Positions 50,074 through 60,357 are shown, counted from the first letter of the stretch. The stretch: 64,000 bases of DNA from ZC4RG30 sp963777735 (GCA_963777735.1 CAVZRQ010000008.1:682001-746000); one strand, 5' to 3'. Notes: generated from the letters alone by a model not told the origin. Numbers and translations: made by a program.

Positions 50074-52264
50074 TCAACGCCGTTGAAGTTCGAAGCAGCG
50101 ATGGATGCGCGGATTGCCCTGGAAGTCGAAGGGCAGCGTGGGTGCAGAGATGTCCGCAACGCGAAATTCTTCGGATATAACGCTGTCGAGTTCGAAGCGC
50201 TGCGCGTTGGTCGAAAAGAGAAGCATTCCGCCCGGCGCCAGCATGCGCATGCAGTGCTGGATGAGCATGGCGTGATCACGCTGCGTATCGAGGATGTCCT
50301 GCATGCGGGCCGAGTTCGAGAACGTCGGCGGATCGAGAAAGATCAGGTCAAAAGCCGGGCCAGTTGGCTGCTCAGACAGCCATTTCACCGCATCCACCTG
50401 CAGCAGCAGATGCTGTGGCCCGCGCAAACCGTTCTGCTCCAGGTTGGCGGCGGCCCACTCCAGATAGGTGTTGGACATGTCCACGCTGAGCGACGAGACC
50501 GCGCCACCCGCAGCGGCATGAACGGTGGCGACACCCGTATAACAGAAGAGATTGAGGAAGCGTTTGCCGCTGGCCCGCTTGCCAATTAGCTGCCGCGTCA
50601 GTCGATGGTCCAGGAACAGGCCGGTGTCGAGGTAGTCATCCAGGTTCACGCGCAGCTGCAGGCCGCCCTCTTCCACAATGTGGAATTCCTCGCGGCGATT
50701 GAGTTTGGCGTATTGCCCGCCATCCTTCTGTTTGCGGCGGGTGCGCAGACGGATGTCGGTGAGCGGCACGCCGGTCACTTCCGGCAGCACGGCCAGCGCC
50801 TCCTCCCGGCGCCGGCGGGCAGCCTCTGGGTCGACCGTGACCGGAGCGGCGTATTCCTGCACGTACAGCCAGCGCTTGCCCGCATCGGGGCCGGCGCCGG
50901 TATAGAGGTCGACGGCCAGTGAATATTCGGGCATATCGGCGTCGTACAGGCGCCAGCAGCCCACATTCTCGCGCTTGGCGATCTTGCCGAGGCGCTGCAG
51001 GTTCTTGCGCAGGCGATTGGCGAACATCTGCGCGCCACTGCCCTGCGCGATGGCCTGGTCATCGATGACGATGCCGCGCACGGCTTCACGCCGCGTCTTG
51101 CGCTCGCCAGGGGCGAAGCGCAGCAGGCGGCATTCGATGGCGCCATTCCAGACCGTGTGCACACGCGAGGCTTCACAGCCGATGAGCTGGCCCAGCGCAG
51201 GCTCCCCGGTGAGCACCACCGCGTTCCAGCTCGCGAAATGCTCGCGCAGCGCGACGCCGATGGCGCGGTGCGCTTCGGCTGCTTCATCACTGCCGGGAAT
51301 GCGCTGACCATAGGGTGGATTCACACAAAGCAGGCCCGGCGGTGCTTCCGGATCATCGTTCTGCGGCCGCTGCTGCGCGATTTCGCAGTGCTCGAAGATG
51401 AGGTCGCGCCCGACACCCGCGCGCCGCGCATTCTGTTGCGAGGTGGCGATGGCGCCGCGGTTGCGATCCGAACCACGCATCACCACCGGCAACTGCTCCT
51501 GCATGCGCGCCTTCGCGGCATCCATGACGTCTTTCCACAACCCGGAATCATGGCCGCGCCATGCCTGGAAACCCCAGAAATCGCGCAGCAATCCGGGCGC
51601 GGTGTTCGTGGCCATCCATGCTGCTTCGATGACGAAAGTGCCCGATCCACACATGGGGTCGAGAAACTCGCCACCCGCAGCGGCAATGCGCGGCCAGCCG
51701 GCACGCATCAGGATGCCGGCGGCGATGTTCTCGCGCAGCGGCGCCTCGCCACCGGCGAGCCGGTAGCCGCGACGACTCAGTGAATCGCCCGCCAGATCGA
51801 TCAGCAGGGTCACCTCGTTGCGCTGCGAATGCGCATGCACGCGCAGATCCGGCCGCGTGGTTTCGATCGTTGGCCGATCGCCCGTGGATCTCGCGCAGCT
51901 GGTCGCAGATGCCATCCTTGAGCTTCAGCGCGCCGAAATGCGTGTTGTTGATGGCCGGATGCTTGCCGGTGAACTCGCAGGCCAGCGTGCCCTTCGGATC
52001 CAGATGCTCGCGCCAGTCGATGCCGTGGGCGAGCGCATAGAGATCTTCGGTGCTGCCGATGGGAGCACGCCCTACTTCCAGCAGCACGCGGCTGGCGAGG
52101 CGCGATTCCAGACAGGCGCGATAACCCACGGCCAGTGAGCCATCGAAGCTGACGCCACCGGCAGTCTCCTTCAGCGCCAGCCCACCGAGCGCCGCGATTT
52201 CCGTGGCCAGCAGGTCGGAGAAGCCACGGGGAACCGTGGCTACGAAACGAAGGGGTGCGGTCAC
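50074..52264 (-). CDS. rlmKL: Bifunctional 23S rRNA G2445/G2069 methyltransferase, one frameshift
   Basis: The start GTG at 52264 overlaps the puuC stop (GTGA). The N-terminal THUMP and RlmL methyltransferase part holds FVATVPRGFSDLLATEIAAL, LDPMCGSGTFVIEAAWMA and LLCVNPPYGQRI. The C-terminal RlmK part holds RFLNLFCYTGVATVHAA and DLIFLDPPTFSNS. An extra base in a run of three near 51881-51883 splits the gene after the words QLREIHG; corrected, it is 729 residues, the expected size. It methylates two guanines of 23S rRNA and has no link to its polyamine-gene neighbour except co-transcription. Confidence 0.93.
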
Positions 52265-53760
52265 TGCAATTCGATCCAGGTGGTCTTGAGTTCGGTGAAC
52301 TTGTCGAAGGCATGCAGCGATTTGTCGCGCCCCATGCCGGATTGCCGGAAGCCACCGAAGGGCACGGTGATGTCGTCGGCGTCGTAGCAGTTCACGTACA
52401 CCATGCCGGAACGGATGGCGCGTGCCATGCGGTGTGCGGTGTTGAGATCCTGCGTCCACACCGCGGCAGCGAGGCCGTAGGGCGTGTCGTTGGCGATGGC
52501 AATGGCCTCGGCTTCGTCGCGAAAGGTGATGGTGGCGAGCACCGGCCCGAAGATTTCCTCACGCGCGATGCGCATGTCGGGGCGCACGCCGTCGAAAGCA
52601 GTGGGTTCGATGTAACAGCCACCACTGGCCACGCGCGTCTGCGCGCCGCCAAAGGCGAGCCGTGCGCCATCCTTGCGCCCCGCTTCGATATAGCCGAGCA
52701 CACGCTGCATCTGCTGCACATCCACGATGGCACCGAGCTTCGTGGCGGGATCCAGCGGATCGCCCGGCGCGAGCTCTCGCCCGACCTTCGCAATCTCCGC
52801 CAGCATCTGGTCCTTCAGGCTTTCATGCACCACCAGGCGCGAACCGGCCGAGCACATCTCTCCCTGATTGAAAAAGATGGCGTAGGCCGCGGCGCGCGCC
52901 GCGCGTTCCACATCGTGGCAATCGGCCATCACGATATTGGGTGATTTGCCGCCGCATTCCAGCGACACGCGTTTCAGGTTCGACTGCGCGGCATAACCCA
53001 TGATGAGCTTGCCGGTGGGCGTGGAGCCGGTGAAGGCGATGCCGTCCACATCCCCATGCAGGGCCAGCGCCTTGCCCGCGGTGTGGCCGAACCCGGTGAC
53101 CACATTGAACACGCCGGCCGGCAAGCCTGCCTCGAGCGCGAGCTCTGCCATGCGCAGCGCCGTGAGCGGAGATTTCTCCGAGGGCTTCAGCACGATGGAA
53201 TTGCCGGCCGCGAGGATGGGCCCGAGTTTCCACGCCGCCATGATCATCGGGAAATTCCACGGCACGATGGCGCCGACCACGCCCAGCGGTTCGCGGGTGA
53301 TCAGGGCCAGGGAGCCGTGGCCGGTGGGAGCGACTTCGTCATAGATCTTGTCGACGGCCTCCGCATACCACTGGATGCAGTTGGCACTGGAAGGCACATC
53401 GACAGCGAGGCTGTCGGCGATGGGCTTGCCCATGTCGAGCGTTTCGGTCAGCGCGAGTTCGTCGCGGTTCGCGCGCAGCAGTTCGGCGAAACGCAGCAGC
53501 ACCTGCTTGCGATTTTTCGGCGCCGCGCGCGACCAGTCGCCACGGTTGAAAGCGGCGCGGGCACTGACCACGGCCAGGTCGATATCGGGCGCGTCGCCCG
53601 CGGCGACCTGCGCGATGACCCTGCCATCGATGGGGCTGATGCAGTCGAACGTGGCACCGGAAAGCGCCGGCACAGACCGGCCGTCGATGAACAGCTGGTT
53701 GCGGGGCTGCAGCGCCTTTGCGCGGGCCTGCCAGTCGACCGCCTGCGGGGTGGAACTCAT
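52261..53760 (-). CDS. puuC: Gamma-glutamyl-gamma-aminobutyraldehyde dehydrogenase
   Basis: 499 residues from ATG 53760, preceded by GGAGATGAC; a longer ATG at 53802 lacks a clear ribosome site. Aldehyde dehydrogenase motifs are present: VPWNFPMIMAAWKLGP, FTGSTPTGKLIMGYAA, catalytic Glu in VSLECGGKSPNIV, catalytic Cys in FFNQGEMCSAGSR and EEIFGPVLATITF. PuuC-type enzymes oxidise gamma-glutamyl-aminobutyraldehyde to the acid. The gene is 5 kb from the puuB terminator and is joined to rlmKL, so it is detached from the main Puu cluster. It could also serve other aldehydes, such as those from polyamine transamination. Confidence 0.9.
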   Translation of the reverse strand: MSSTPQAVDWQARAKALQPRNQLFIDGRSVPALSGATFDCISPIDGRVIAQVAAGDAPDIDLAVVSARAAFNRGDWSRAAPKNRKQVLLRFAELLRANRDELALTETLDMGKPIADSLAVDVPSSANCIQWYAEAVDKIYDEVAPTGHGSLALITREPLGVVGAIVPWNFPMIMAAWKLGPILAAGNSIVLKPSEKSPLTALRMAELALEAGLPAGVFNVVTGFGHTAGKALALHGDVDGIAFTGSTPTGKLIMGYAAQSNLKRVSLECGGKSPNIVMADCHDVERAARAAAYAIFFNQGEMCSAGSRLVVHESLKDQMLAEIAKVGRELAPGDPLDPATKLGAIVDVQQMQRVLGYIEAGRKDGARLAFGGAQTRVASGGCYIEPTAFDGVRPDMRIAREEIFGPVLATITFRDEAEAIAIANDTPYGLAAAVWTQDLNTAHRMARAIRSGMVYVNCYDADDITVPFGGFRQSGMGRDKSLHAFDKFTELKTTWIELQ

Positions 53761-53820
53761 GTCATCTCCAAAGCGGCGGTGCGGTGCGGATAGTACTTTC
53801 AAACAGCCACATTTGCGAAC

Positions 53821-55884
53821 ATGCGACTATCATGCGCCCCCTCTTCCCGACCCAGAGCGCTCGTGACCCGCCTGCACTTTCAACTCGAAGCGACTGCTGC
53901 CGGCTCGCGCGCCCGCGCAGCCCGATTTCGCACCCGGCACAACGAGGTTCTCACACCGACTTTCATGCCGGTGGGCACGCACGCATCCGTGCGTGGCCAG
54001 CGTCGCGATGACCTCCTCGAGAGCGGTGCGCAGGTGCTGCTTGCCAATACCTACCATCTGCTGCTGCGCCCCGGCCCCGAGCTGTTCGAGAAACTGGGCG
54101 GCATCCATGCCTTCATGAACTGGCCACGCTCCGTGCTCACCGACTCGGGTGGGTTCCAGATCTTCTCGCTGCCCAACAGCCGCAACATGGGTGAAGACGG
54201 CGCCAGCTTCAAAAGCTATGTCGACAACAGCATCATCTGTCTGAGTCCGGAACGCAGCATCGCCATGCAGAAGGCGATTGGCTCGGACATCATGATGGTG
54301 CTGGATCAATGCGTGCCCTCGACGGTCGATCACGGCACCGCACGCCACGCCATGGAGCTGACGCACCGCTGGGCGCAGCGCAGCCTGGACGCGCGCGGCG
54401 ATTCCCCGCAGGCCCTGTTCGGCATCGTGCAGGGCGCGTGCTTCACCGATCTGCGCATGGAGAGTGTCGACGCCATCACCCAGATGCCATTCGACGGCTT
54501 TGCCATCGGCGGCCTGGCCGTAGGCGAGACTGCGTCACAGCGCGAAGACTGCACGGCCATCGTGACGGACTGCCTGCCTGCCGATCGGCCCCGCTATCTG
54601 ATGGGAGTCGGCACTACGCGCGACCTGCTCGAAGCCGTGCATCGCGGCGTCGACATGTTCGACTGCATACTGCCCACTTCCCTTGCCACGCAGGGTGTGG
54701 CCTTTACGAGCCAGGGCCGACGCGATCTGCGTCGCGCCGCGTATCGAGGCATGGAAGGCCCGCTGGACCCGAACTGCCACTGCTACACCTGCAAGACGCA
54801 CTCGATCGCCTACCTGCGCCACCTGCGTGAAACCCACGATTCAATCGCCACCCAGTTGGTGGGCCTGCACAACATCCACTTCTACATGCAGTTGATGCGC
54901 ACCATGCGCCAGCACATTCTCGCGGGCACCTGGCTCGATTTCTATCACTCGCAGCGCGATGTGCTGGACGCGCGCGACAGTTACGGCCCCCGGACCCAGG
55001 GACGCAGCCAGGAAGCACGCCGCCTCTCGAAGCTCAAGCGTGGCCGTTATGAGATCGTGGTGCGCGATGATGTCGGCCGCATTCGCGACACGGTTTCCGG
55101 CGAAGTGATGCACTCGGTCAATGACCCCGCTGAAGAAGCGCGTTCGTTGTATGTGGAGCAATCGCGGCTCATCGAGCGCCTGCAAGGCGCTGATTCCGCA
55201 CCGCTGGTCATCTGGGATGTGGGGCTCGGCGCCGCCACCAACGCCATGGCCACCATTCAGGCGGTGGAATCCCTGCCTGCCCCGCAGCTGCAGCGTCGCC
55301 TGCAATTGGTGAGCTTCGAGAACGATCTGGATTCACTGCAACTGGCGCTGCGTCATACACACTGGTTCCCGCACCTGCGCCATGCCGCGCCAAACCACTT
55401 GCTGGCAACCAACCGATGGGAGAATGCAACGGGCACCATCGAATGGCTGCTGCTGCCCGGCGATTTCCTGCAACGCCTGCACGACGCGCCCGCGCCGGAC
55501 TGCGTGTTCTTCGATCCGTTCTCCTTCAAGACCGATAGCGCCCTGTGGACACTGGCTGCATTCCGGGAACTCGCGGCGGTTTGCCGGCACAAGGCCACGG
55601 AACTGTTTACCTACACCTACTCAACCAGAGTGCGCGCCGCCCTTCTGGCCGCCGGCTTCTTCGTGGCCAAAGGGCGCCCCACCGGGCCAAAACTGGAAAC
55701 CACGATTGCCCTGTCGCCCTTGGCGGGTGCCATGCCGCATGGTCGCGAGCTGCTGGGCGCAGACTGGCTCGGTAAATGGCAGCGCAGCGAAGCGCAGGCG
55801 CCGATGGGAGTGGTGGATGCCGATGATTCCTGGCGCGCGGCAGTGACGGGCCATTCACAGTTCAGCAGCGGCGTTCGCGGCTGA
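53821..55884 (+). CDS. Tgt-like tRNA-guanine transglycosylase fused to an MnmC-like methyltransferase domain
   Basis: 687 residues from ATG 53821; GTG 53863 is a good alternative since the family motif starts near there. The N-terminal 390 residues match tRNA-guanine transglycosylase: LTDSGGFQIFSL with Asp108, GGLAVGE, the nucleophile Asp281 in DMFDCILPT, and zinc ligands Cys319, Cys321, Cys324 and His350. The normal PTRxxR tRNA-contact loop is replaced by PTSLAT, so the two arginines (R286 and R289 of the Zymomonas enzyme) are lost. Residues of about 460-640 form a methyltransferase-like domain (IWDVGLGAATNAMA and FFDPFSFKTDSALWTLAAF) resembling MnmC/DUF752. It probably modifies a tRNA wobble position. 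Divergent from puuC. Confidence 0.82.
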   Translation: MRLSCAPSSRPRALVTRLHFQLEATAAGSRARAARFRTRHNEVLTPTFMPVGTHASVRGQRRDDLLESGAQVLLANTYHLLLRPGPELFEKLGGIHAFMNWPRSVLTDSGGFQIFSLPNSRNMGEDGASFKSYVDNSIICLSPERSIAMQKAIGSDIMMVLDQCVPSTVDHGTARHAMELTHRWAQRSLDARGDSPQALFGIVQGACFTDLRMESVDAITQMPFDGFAIGGLAVGETASQREDCTAIVTDCLPADRPRYLMGVGTTRDLLEAVHRGVDMFDCILPTSLATQGVAFTSQGRRDLRRAAYRGMEGPLDPNCHCYTCKTHSIAYLRHLRETHDSIATQLVGLHNIHFYMQLMRTMRQHILAGTWLDFYHSQRDVLDARDSYGPRTQGRSQEARRLSKLKRGRYEIVVRDDVGRIRDTVSGEVMHSVNDPAEEARSLYVEQSRLIERLQGADSAPLVIWDVGLGAATNAMATIQAVESLPAPQLQRRLQLVSFENDLDSLQLALRHTHWFPHLRHAAPNHLLATNRWENATGTIEWLLLPGDFLQRLHDAPAPDCVFFDPFSFKTDSALWTLAAFRELAAVCRHKATELFTYTYSTRVRAALLAAGFFVAKGRPTGPKLETTIALSPLAGAMPHGRELLGADWLGKWQRSEAQAPMGVVDADDSWRAAVTGHSQFSSGVRG

Positions 55885-55918
55885 AATACAACCTGGCCGT
55901 TGCGGGCGCCGCGGCGTC

Positions 55919-56893
55919 TCAGGCCTGCCGGTTCTGCAATCCTTGTTCACTGCGGAAATCGCGGGGAGCCCTGCCGTAGCGTTCGCGAAAACACTGCCCG
56001 AAATGCGAGGCATTGTTGAAGCCGCATTCGTGCGCGATGCCGGTGATGGTGTGCTGCGCGTAGTAGTCATTGCGCAGCAGCTGCGCAGCACGCGCCAGGC
56101 GGATGCGCAGCAAGTAAGCGGAAAGCGGCTCACCCGCCGACTGGAAGATCAGGCGTACATAACGCTCGCTGACACCGAAGTGCCGGGCCACGTCGATGGG
56201 GCGCAGATCGCCGTCGCCCAGCCGCGATTCCAGATACTCCCTGTATGCCGCGAGGCGGCTACTCGAGCCCCTGCCTGGCTGGGGCTCTGCAGGATTCCGG
56301 AACGCTGCGGCGACAAAGCCGGCAATACAACTTGCGATCATCGGCGGCAATGAATTGGTTGCGCCGCCGCTGGTGAGCTCCGATCCCAGTGTGCGCAGCA
56401 GCCCGGCCAGCACACGTGCCGCTGGAGACTGGCGATCAACCACCGTGCCGCCGTGCTCCGCCGCTTGCGGCAGAAATCCCTCCAGCATGGTGTGCGGGAA
56501 CTCCACGCCGATGGTTCGCAGCCCATGGCCATGCACCATCTCGTAGGGTGCCGTGCGATCGATGAGGCAGGCGGATCCGTCGCCCACTGTCACGGGTGGT
56601 CTGCCACTGTGGGCAAGCGTGAATTCGGACTCCAGCGGCATCAGCACCTGGAAAGTGGGATGGCTGTTGCGCGCGGCATGTGTGCGCTGATGGCGCACGC
56701 TCACGCTCGTGCATCGCACTTCGAACAGGGTCAGTGAACCCACTCGCTGCCGGATCAGTGTGCCATCGAAATGCCAGGGGTCGCGCGGCTGCACCTGCAC
56801 GGCATCAGCCAACCCGCCCAGCATCGAGTTCCACATCTCGACCTTGCGCGGAGCGGGAACGCCCTGCGTGGAAAACACCTGGATTGCATGCAT
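55919..56893 (-). CDS. AraC-family transcriptional regulator
   Basis: 324 residues from MHAIQVFSTQGVPAPRKVEM; a longer reading back to 57055 has no support. A cupin-like sensor half (RTHAARNSHPTFQVLMPLES, then MVHGHGLRTIGVEFPH) is followed by an AraC helix-turn-helix pair: PIDVARHFGVSERYVRLIFQ and ITGIAHECGFNNASHFGQCF. The sensor half resembles AraC-binding-like domains. It faces the TonB receptor gene and probably regulates it. The ligand is unknown. Confidence 0.88.
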   Translation of the reverse strand: MHAIQVFSTQGVPAPRKVEMWNSMLGGLADAVQVQPRDPWHFDGTLIRQRVGSLTLFEVRCTSVSVRHQRTHAARNSHPTFQVLMPLESEFTLAHSGRPPVTVGDGSACLIDRTAPYEMVHGHGLRTIGVEFPHTMLEGFLPQAAEHGGTVVDRQSPAARVLAGLLRTLGSELTSGGATNSLPPMIASCIAGFVAAAFRNPAEPQPGRGSSSRLAAYREYLESRLGDGDLRPIDVARHFGVSERYVRLIFQSAGEPLSAYLLRIRLARAAQLLRNDYYAQHTITGIAHECGFNNASHFGQCFRERYGRAPRDFRSEQGLQNRQA

Positions 56894-57080
56894 TGCCCAG
56901 CCCCCCGCTGACTGACCTTCGCGGCCGGCCTCATGAACATGTTTGCCGCGAGCCTGCAGCCCAGCTTCCGCCACAGTGGAGACGTGGTGTACCGCTGTCA
57001 ATAGGCTTCCAGTTAACTGCAGCCTTGGTGAAGGAATCACCTGGGCTTTGCACAATCACTACAAAAACGCTGGGGGAAAC
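56894..57080. promoter_or_regulatory. Divergent region between AraC regulator and TonB receptor
   Basis: 187 bases between the two divergent genes. The receptor start is preceded by TGGGGGAAAC, a usable ribosome site. I see no strong inverted or direct repeat; an operator for the AraC protein is expected here but not resolved. Confidence 0.35.
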
Positions 57081-59582
57081 ATGAATCACGCGCAGGCTGG
57101 CGGGCGGAAGAACCGGAACTCCACTCGATACCTTGAAAAGAGTGCAGTGGCAGCATTCGTCGCTGCAATGGTGTGCACGGCTTCGGCCGGCGCCGCAGAG
57201 AGCGAGGACGCCGAACTGGAAGAAGTCACGGTCACGGCAGAGCGCCGCAGTACCAATCTGCAGGACACGCCGCTGTCGATCCAGGTGCTGAGCGGCGAAG
57301 CGCTCGAACAAAAAGGCCTGGCAGACGTTGCAGATGTCGCGCTGTACACGCCGAATCTCGGTGTCACGGGTGGCCGCGGTTCAGGCAACAATGCGCCGAT
57401 ATTTTCCATTCGCGGCATCTCCGGTGGTGGTGGTGCCACCAGCGAGCGCGGCGTCGCCTTGTATATCGACGATATCTACGTGCCGCGAACCAGCGGTTCG
57501 GTATTCAGGGTCTTTGACCTGGAGCGGGTCGAAGTGCTGCGCGGACCACAGGGCACGCTGTTCGGGCGAAACAGTGAGGGCGGCGCGGTGAGGCTCATCA
57601 CCAAGCAACCCACCAATGAACAGGAAGGCTACCTGCGCACCGATCTCGGCAACATGGGCCACCGTGACTTCATCGGCATGCTGAACCTTCCGGCTACCGA
57701 CAACCTCGCGCTGCGCTTCCAGGTTGCCCGCCTGGAAGAGGATGGTCATGTAACCCGCGGGCCCGAAAAGCTCGGTGGCAGCAAGGATTGGGTTGCGCGC
57801 GTCCAGGCGGCCATCCAATTGTCAGAGGCCACGAAGCTCACCCTGTCTGGCCTCTACTCCTACTCGAAGTCGCAGGGCTCGCCCAATGTCATGCGGGAAT
57901 GGAACATGTCTCCGGGCATCAACGGGGACGGTGTCCCTGCAAGCCAGGCGATCCAGGGCAACTACGCCGACTGGATTTCAGACTGGCTGCAGAGCTCCGG
58001 TCAGGCACGCCTGGCGATCATTGACGATCCGCGCATAGTGAAAGGCGACTACGAGGCGCCGGATTTCTGCTTCCTCGACGATTCCAATCCGGACTGGGAC
58101 GAGGCCTGCGCGCAGCGCAACGACAACCGCTACCGCCAGGTCGATGCGCGACTGGGTATGGACCTGACGCAGAACACCCGCTTGTCGGCCTCTGCCGGTT
58201 ACGCCACCCTGGATCACATCGGCGTGACCGACTGGCAGTACCTGGGTACCGAAAACCGGCCTACTGACGTGCATTCGGATGTGTTCAATGCCGAAGTCCT
58301 GCTGAACAGCAGCCTCTGGTCGGGCAAGGTAGATCTGGTAACGGGCATCAACGCATTCCAGGAAAAATCCAGCAGTTCCGGCGGCAACCTCACAGTGCGC
58401 GGCACCAGCGTGTTCAGCGCGGCAGGAGGTTCAGCCAACAGCAACGGTTATGCAGGCCAGTACCTCGTCGCCAACCTGAGTGTCGCGCAGAAAGTCCAGG
58501 CGGCTGGCTTGTTCGCCAATGCCACCTGGCATGTCACGGACAAGTTCAACTTCACCGGTGGCCTGCGTGTGTCACATGACACCAAGGACATCGAGTACCT
58601 GCGCCTGCCAGGATCGGGCCCGGCCCCGACATTCACCGGCATGTCACCCGCCAACGATTTCGTGCCGAGTTACACGGGAGCCAACGGCGCGACCTCCATC
58701 ACCGTGAATGGCGATGATTCCTGGACCGAGCTGGACTGGCGCGCCACGCTGGATTACCACCTCTCGGACGACTTCATGGCCTATGCCACGGTATCGAAGG
58801 CCTTCAAGGGTGGGCAGTTCTCCCACACGGTGGTAGCCAATATTTCCGGCCCCAACCAGAGCAGCATCATCAAGGCCCTCGAGCCTGAGAGAGTCATCAA
58901 TTACGAGGCTGGTCTGCGTACCAGCTGGCTCGGCGGCAGGCTGCGTTTCAACCCCACGGGCTACTACATGTCCTGGTCCAACCGGCAGTCCGCGCAGCAG
59001 CAGGCATGCCCTGGGGATCCGTCCTGCCCCACCGGCTTCCGCATTGTCACCGTGAACAGCGGCAACGTGGATGTGTGGGGTGTGGAGGTGGACGCACAGT
59101 TCGCGCTGACCCGTCGTCTGACCCTCCAAGGCGCTGTGGGCACCACGAAGTACAGACTCGATGCCATCAAGAACGCCGGGCCCGCCCTGTTTCCCGACCA
59201 GGCCATGCCCCAGTACAACCTGGGACTCAACTATCGAGGCCTGGCCACGGAACGCGGCGAATTTTCATACTCGCTCAACTACGCCTATCGCGGTCCGCAG
59301 CAGACGCACCCGACCATAGTGGGCGACTCCGCATCCGAGTTGCCCAGTTACGGCTTGTGGAACACGCGACTGCAGTGGACATCGTCCAATAACAAGAACG
59401 TGGTGGCGCTGTACGCGAACAACCTGCTCGACAAGGTCTACGGCAACTACGCAACACGCTTCGGTGGCGGGTTCTGGGACAGCGGTCCACCCGCGGGTCG
59501 CGCGGCTCCGCAACGCTCGGCCATGCAGTGGGTGATGGGGCGTCCGCGCGAGATCGGCATCTCGCTGCAGCACCACTTCTGA
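57081..59582 (+). CDS. TonB-dependent outer-membrane receptor
   Basis: 833 residues from ATG 57081. A signal peptide ends near residue 39 (SAGAAE). A TonB box EEVTVTAERR lies at about 47-56, and a plug domain follows with LQDTPLSIQVLSGEAL, APIFSIRGISGGGG and VEVLRGPQGTLFGRNSEGGA. The barrel ends EIGISLQHHF, a terminal Phe as expected. The subclass is that of the CirA/FecA-like receptors abundant in sphingomonads and xanthomonads, for which substrates are mostly plant or steroid compounds, sugars or siderophores. The substrate here is not identified. It is controlled, probably, by the divergent AraC protein. A terminator follows at 59591. Confidence 0.93.
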   Translation: MNHAQAGGRKNRNSTRYLEKSAVAAFVAAMVCTASAGAAESEDAELEEVTVTAERRSTNLQDTPLSIQVLSGEALEQKGLADVADVALYTPNLGVTGGRGSGNNAPIFSIRGISGGGGATSERGVALYIDDIYVPRTSGSVFRVFDLERVEVLRGPQGTLFGRNSEGGAVRLITKQPTNEQEGYLRTDLGNMGHRDFIGMLNLPATDNLALRFQVARLEEDGHVTRGPEKLGGSKDWVARVQAAIQLSEATKLTLSGLYSYSKSQGSPNVMREWNMSPGINGDGVPASQAIQGNYADWISDWLQSSGQARLAIIDDPRIVKGDYEAPDFCFLDDSNPDWDEACAQRNDNRYRQVDARLGMDLTQNTRLSASAGYATLDHIGVTDWQYLGTENRPTDVHSDVFNAEVLLNSSLWSGKVDLVTGINAFQEKSSSSGGNLTVRGTSVFSAAGGSANSNGYAGQYLVANLSVAQKVQAAGLFANATWHVTDKFNFTGGLRVSHDTKDIEYLRLPGSGPAPTFTGMSPANDFVPSYTGANGATSITVNGDDSWTELDWRATLDYHLSDDFMAYATVSKAFKGGQFSHTVVANISGPNQSSIIKALEPERVINYEAGLRTSWLGGRLRFNPTGYYMSWSNRQSAQQQACPGDPSCPTGFRIVTVNSGNVDVWGVEVDAQFALTRRLTLQGAVGTTKYRLDAIKNAGPALFPDQAMPQYNLGLNYRGLATERGEFSYSLNYAYRGPQQTHPTIVGDSASELPSYGLWNTRLQWTSSNNKNVVALYANNLLDKVYGNYATRFGGGFWDSGPPAGRAAPQRSAMQWVMGRPREIGISLQHHF

Positions 59583-59590
59583 AGCGACAC

Positions 59591-59616
59591 GCGCCGCGGT
59601 CAGGGGACCGCGGCGC
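59591..59616. terminator. Convergent hairpin terminator
   Basis: An 11-bp perfect stem GCGCCGCGGTC (59591-59601) pairs with GACCGCGGCGC (59606-59616) over a 4-base loop. The following GCCTTGTTACTT is a modest T-run for rightward transcription from the TonB receptor. It lies between two convergent genes and may serve both. Confidence 0.7.
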
Positions 59617-59622
59617 GCCTTG

Positions 59623-60357
59623 TTACTTGACCTCGTAGACCAGATTGATGGTCGAAAGGCTGTCGGTCTTCTTGAACCCCGCAGGCGGATCCGTGTTGTG
59701 GCGCAGGCCATAGGCCACAGCCAGGGCCATGCGGTCTGACATCTTCACGGCGATGCCGATGTCGTTCTGCAGGAAGTTGTTGTCGGAGGTCAACTCCGCG
59801 CTCAGGCGGTTGAATACCGCTGTGGAGGAATTCAGCTTGTGCTCGAAACTGAGGCCCGCAACACCTACAAGGTTGCTGTCCTTCACCGAAGGCAATGCCA
59901 AGGTGCCAGTCGTGGCAGTGAACTTGTAGCCGAGGCCCGCCTGGCCGGAGAACTTCGTGGTGTCGTTGTCGATGAATTTGCGTCCGAGGCCGGTGGTGAC
60001 CGTACCCTGGTGATCGAAGCCGCTGAACCGGTCTTCTTCATAACGCAGGCCACCGAACCAGAACGTGTTGCCACTGAAGCTGTAACGGGTCTGCGCACCG
60101 AGTTCCCAGCGCTTTGCGCTGGTATCACCCGCGCTGCGGACATAAAGACCAGCCAGCGAAGCTGCGTGCTCCCAGGCATCCGCCTTGAGGCCTATCGCTA
60201 CTTTCGCATTGGCGGTCTTGCTCTCGGAATTGCCGCTGGCAATGGCAACGCCAGCCTCTCCCTTGCCTGTCCATTGCGCCTGCGCGGGTACCGCAAGTAT
60301 TGCCAGTACCAGTGATGTCGCGGCACGCGAGATCGAATAAACCAGTTTGCCCTGCAC
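59623..60357 (-). CDS. DUF481 outer-membrane protein
   Basis: 244 residues. GTG 60357 is chosen because CAGGAGAG lies 5 bases upstream and gives VLVQG-free MQGKLVYSISRAATSLV, a normal signal peptide. The remainder is DUF481: WTGKGEAGVAIASGNSESKT near the N-terminus, GLRYEEDRFSGFDHQ and a C-terminal barrel ending NLVYEVK. DUF481 proteins are outer-membrane barrels of about 250 residues with unknown function. It converges with the TonB receptor. Confidence 0.88.
   Translation of the reverse strand: MQGKLVYSISRAATSLVLAILAVPAQAQWTGKGEAGVAIASGNSESKTANAKVAIGLKADAWEHAASLAGLYVRSAGDTSAKRWELGAQTRYSFSGNTFWFGGLRYEEDRFSGFDHQGTVTTGLGRKFIDNDTTKFSGQAGLGYKFTATTGTLALPSVKDSNLVGVAGLSFEHKLNSSTAVFNRLSAELTSDNNFLQNDIGIAVKMSDRMALAVAYGLRHNTDPPAGFKKTDSLSTINLVYEVK

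Noticed and set aside
53821..55884. DpdA-type DNA deazaguanine enzyme
   Set aside because: The canonical Tgt zinc site and DMFDC nucleophile region are kept and no dpd restriction genes are adjacent.
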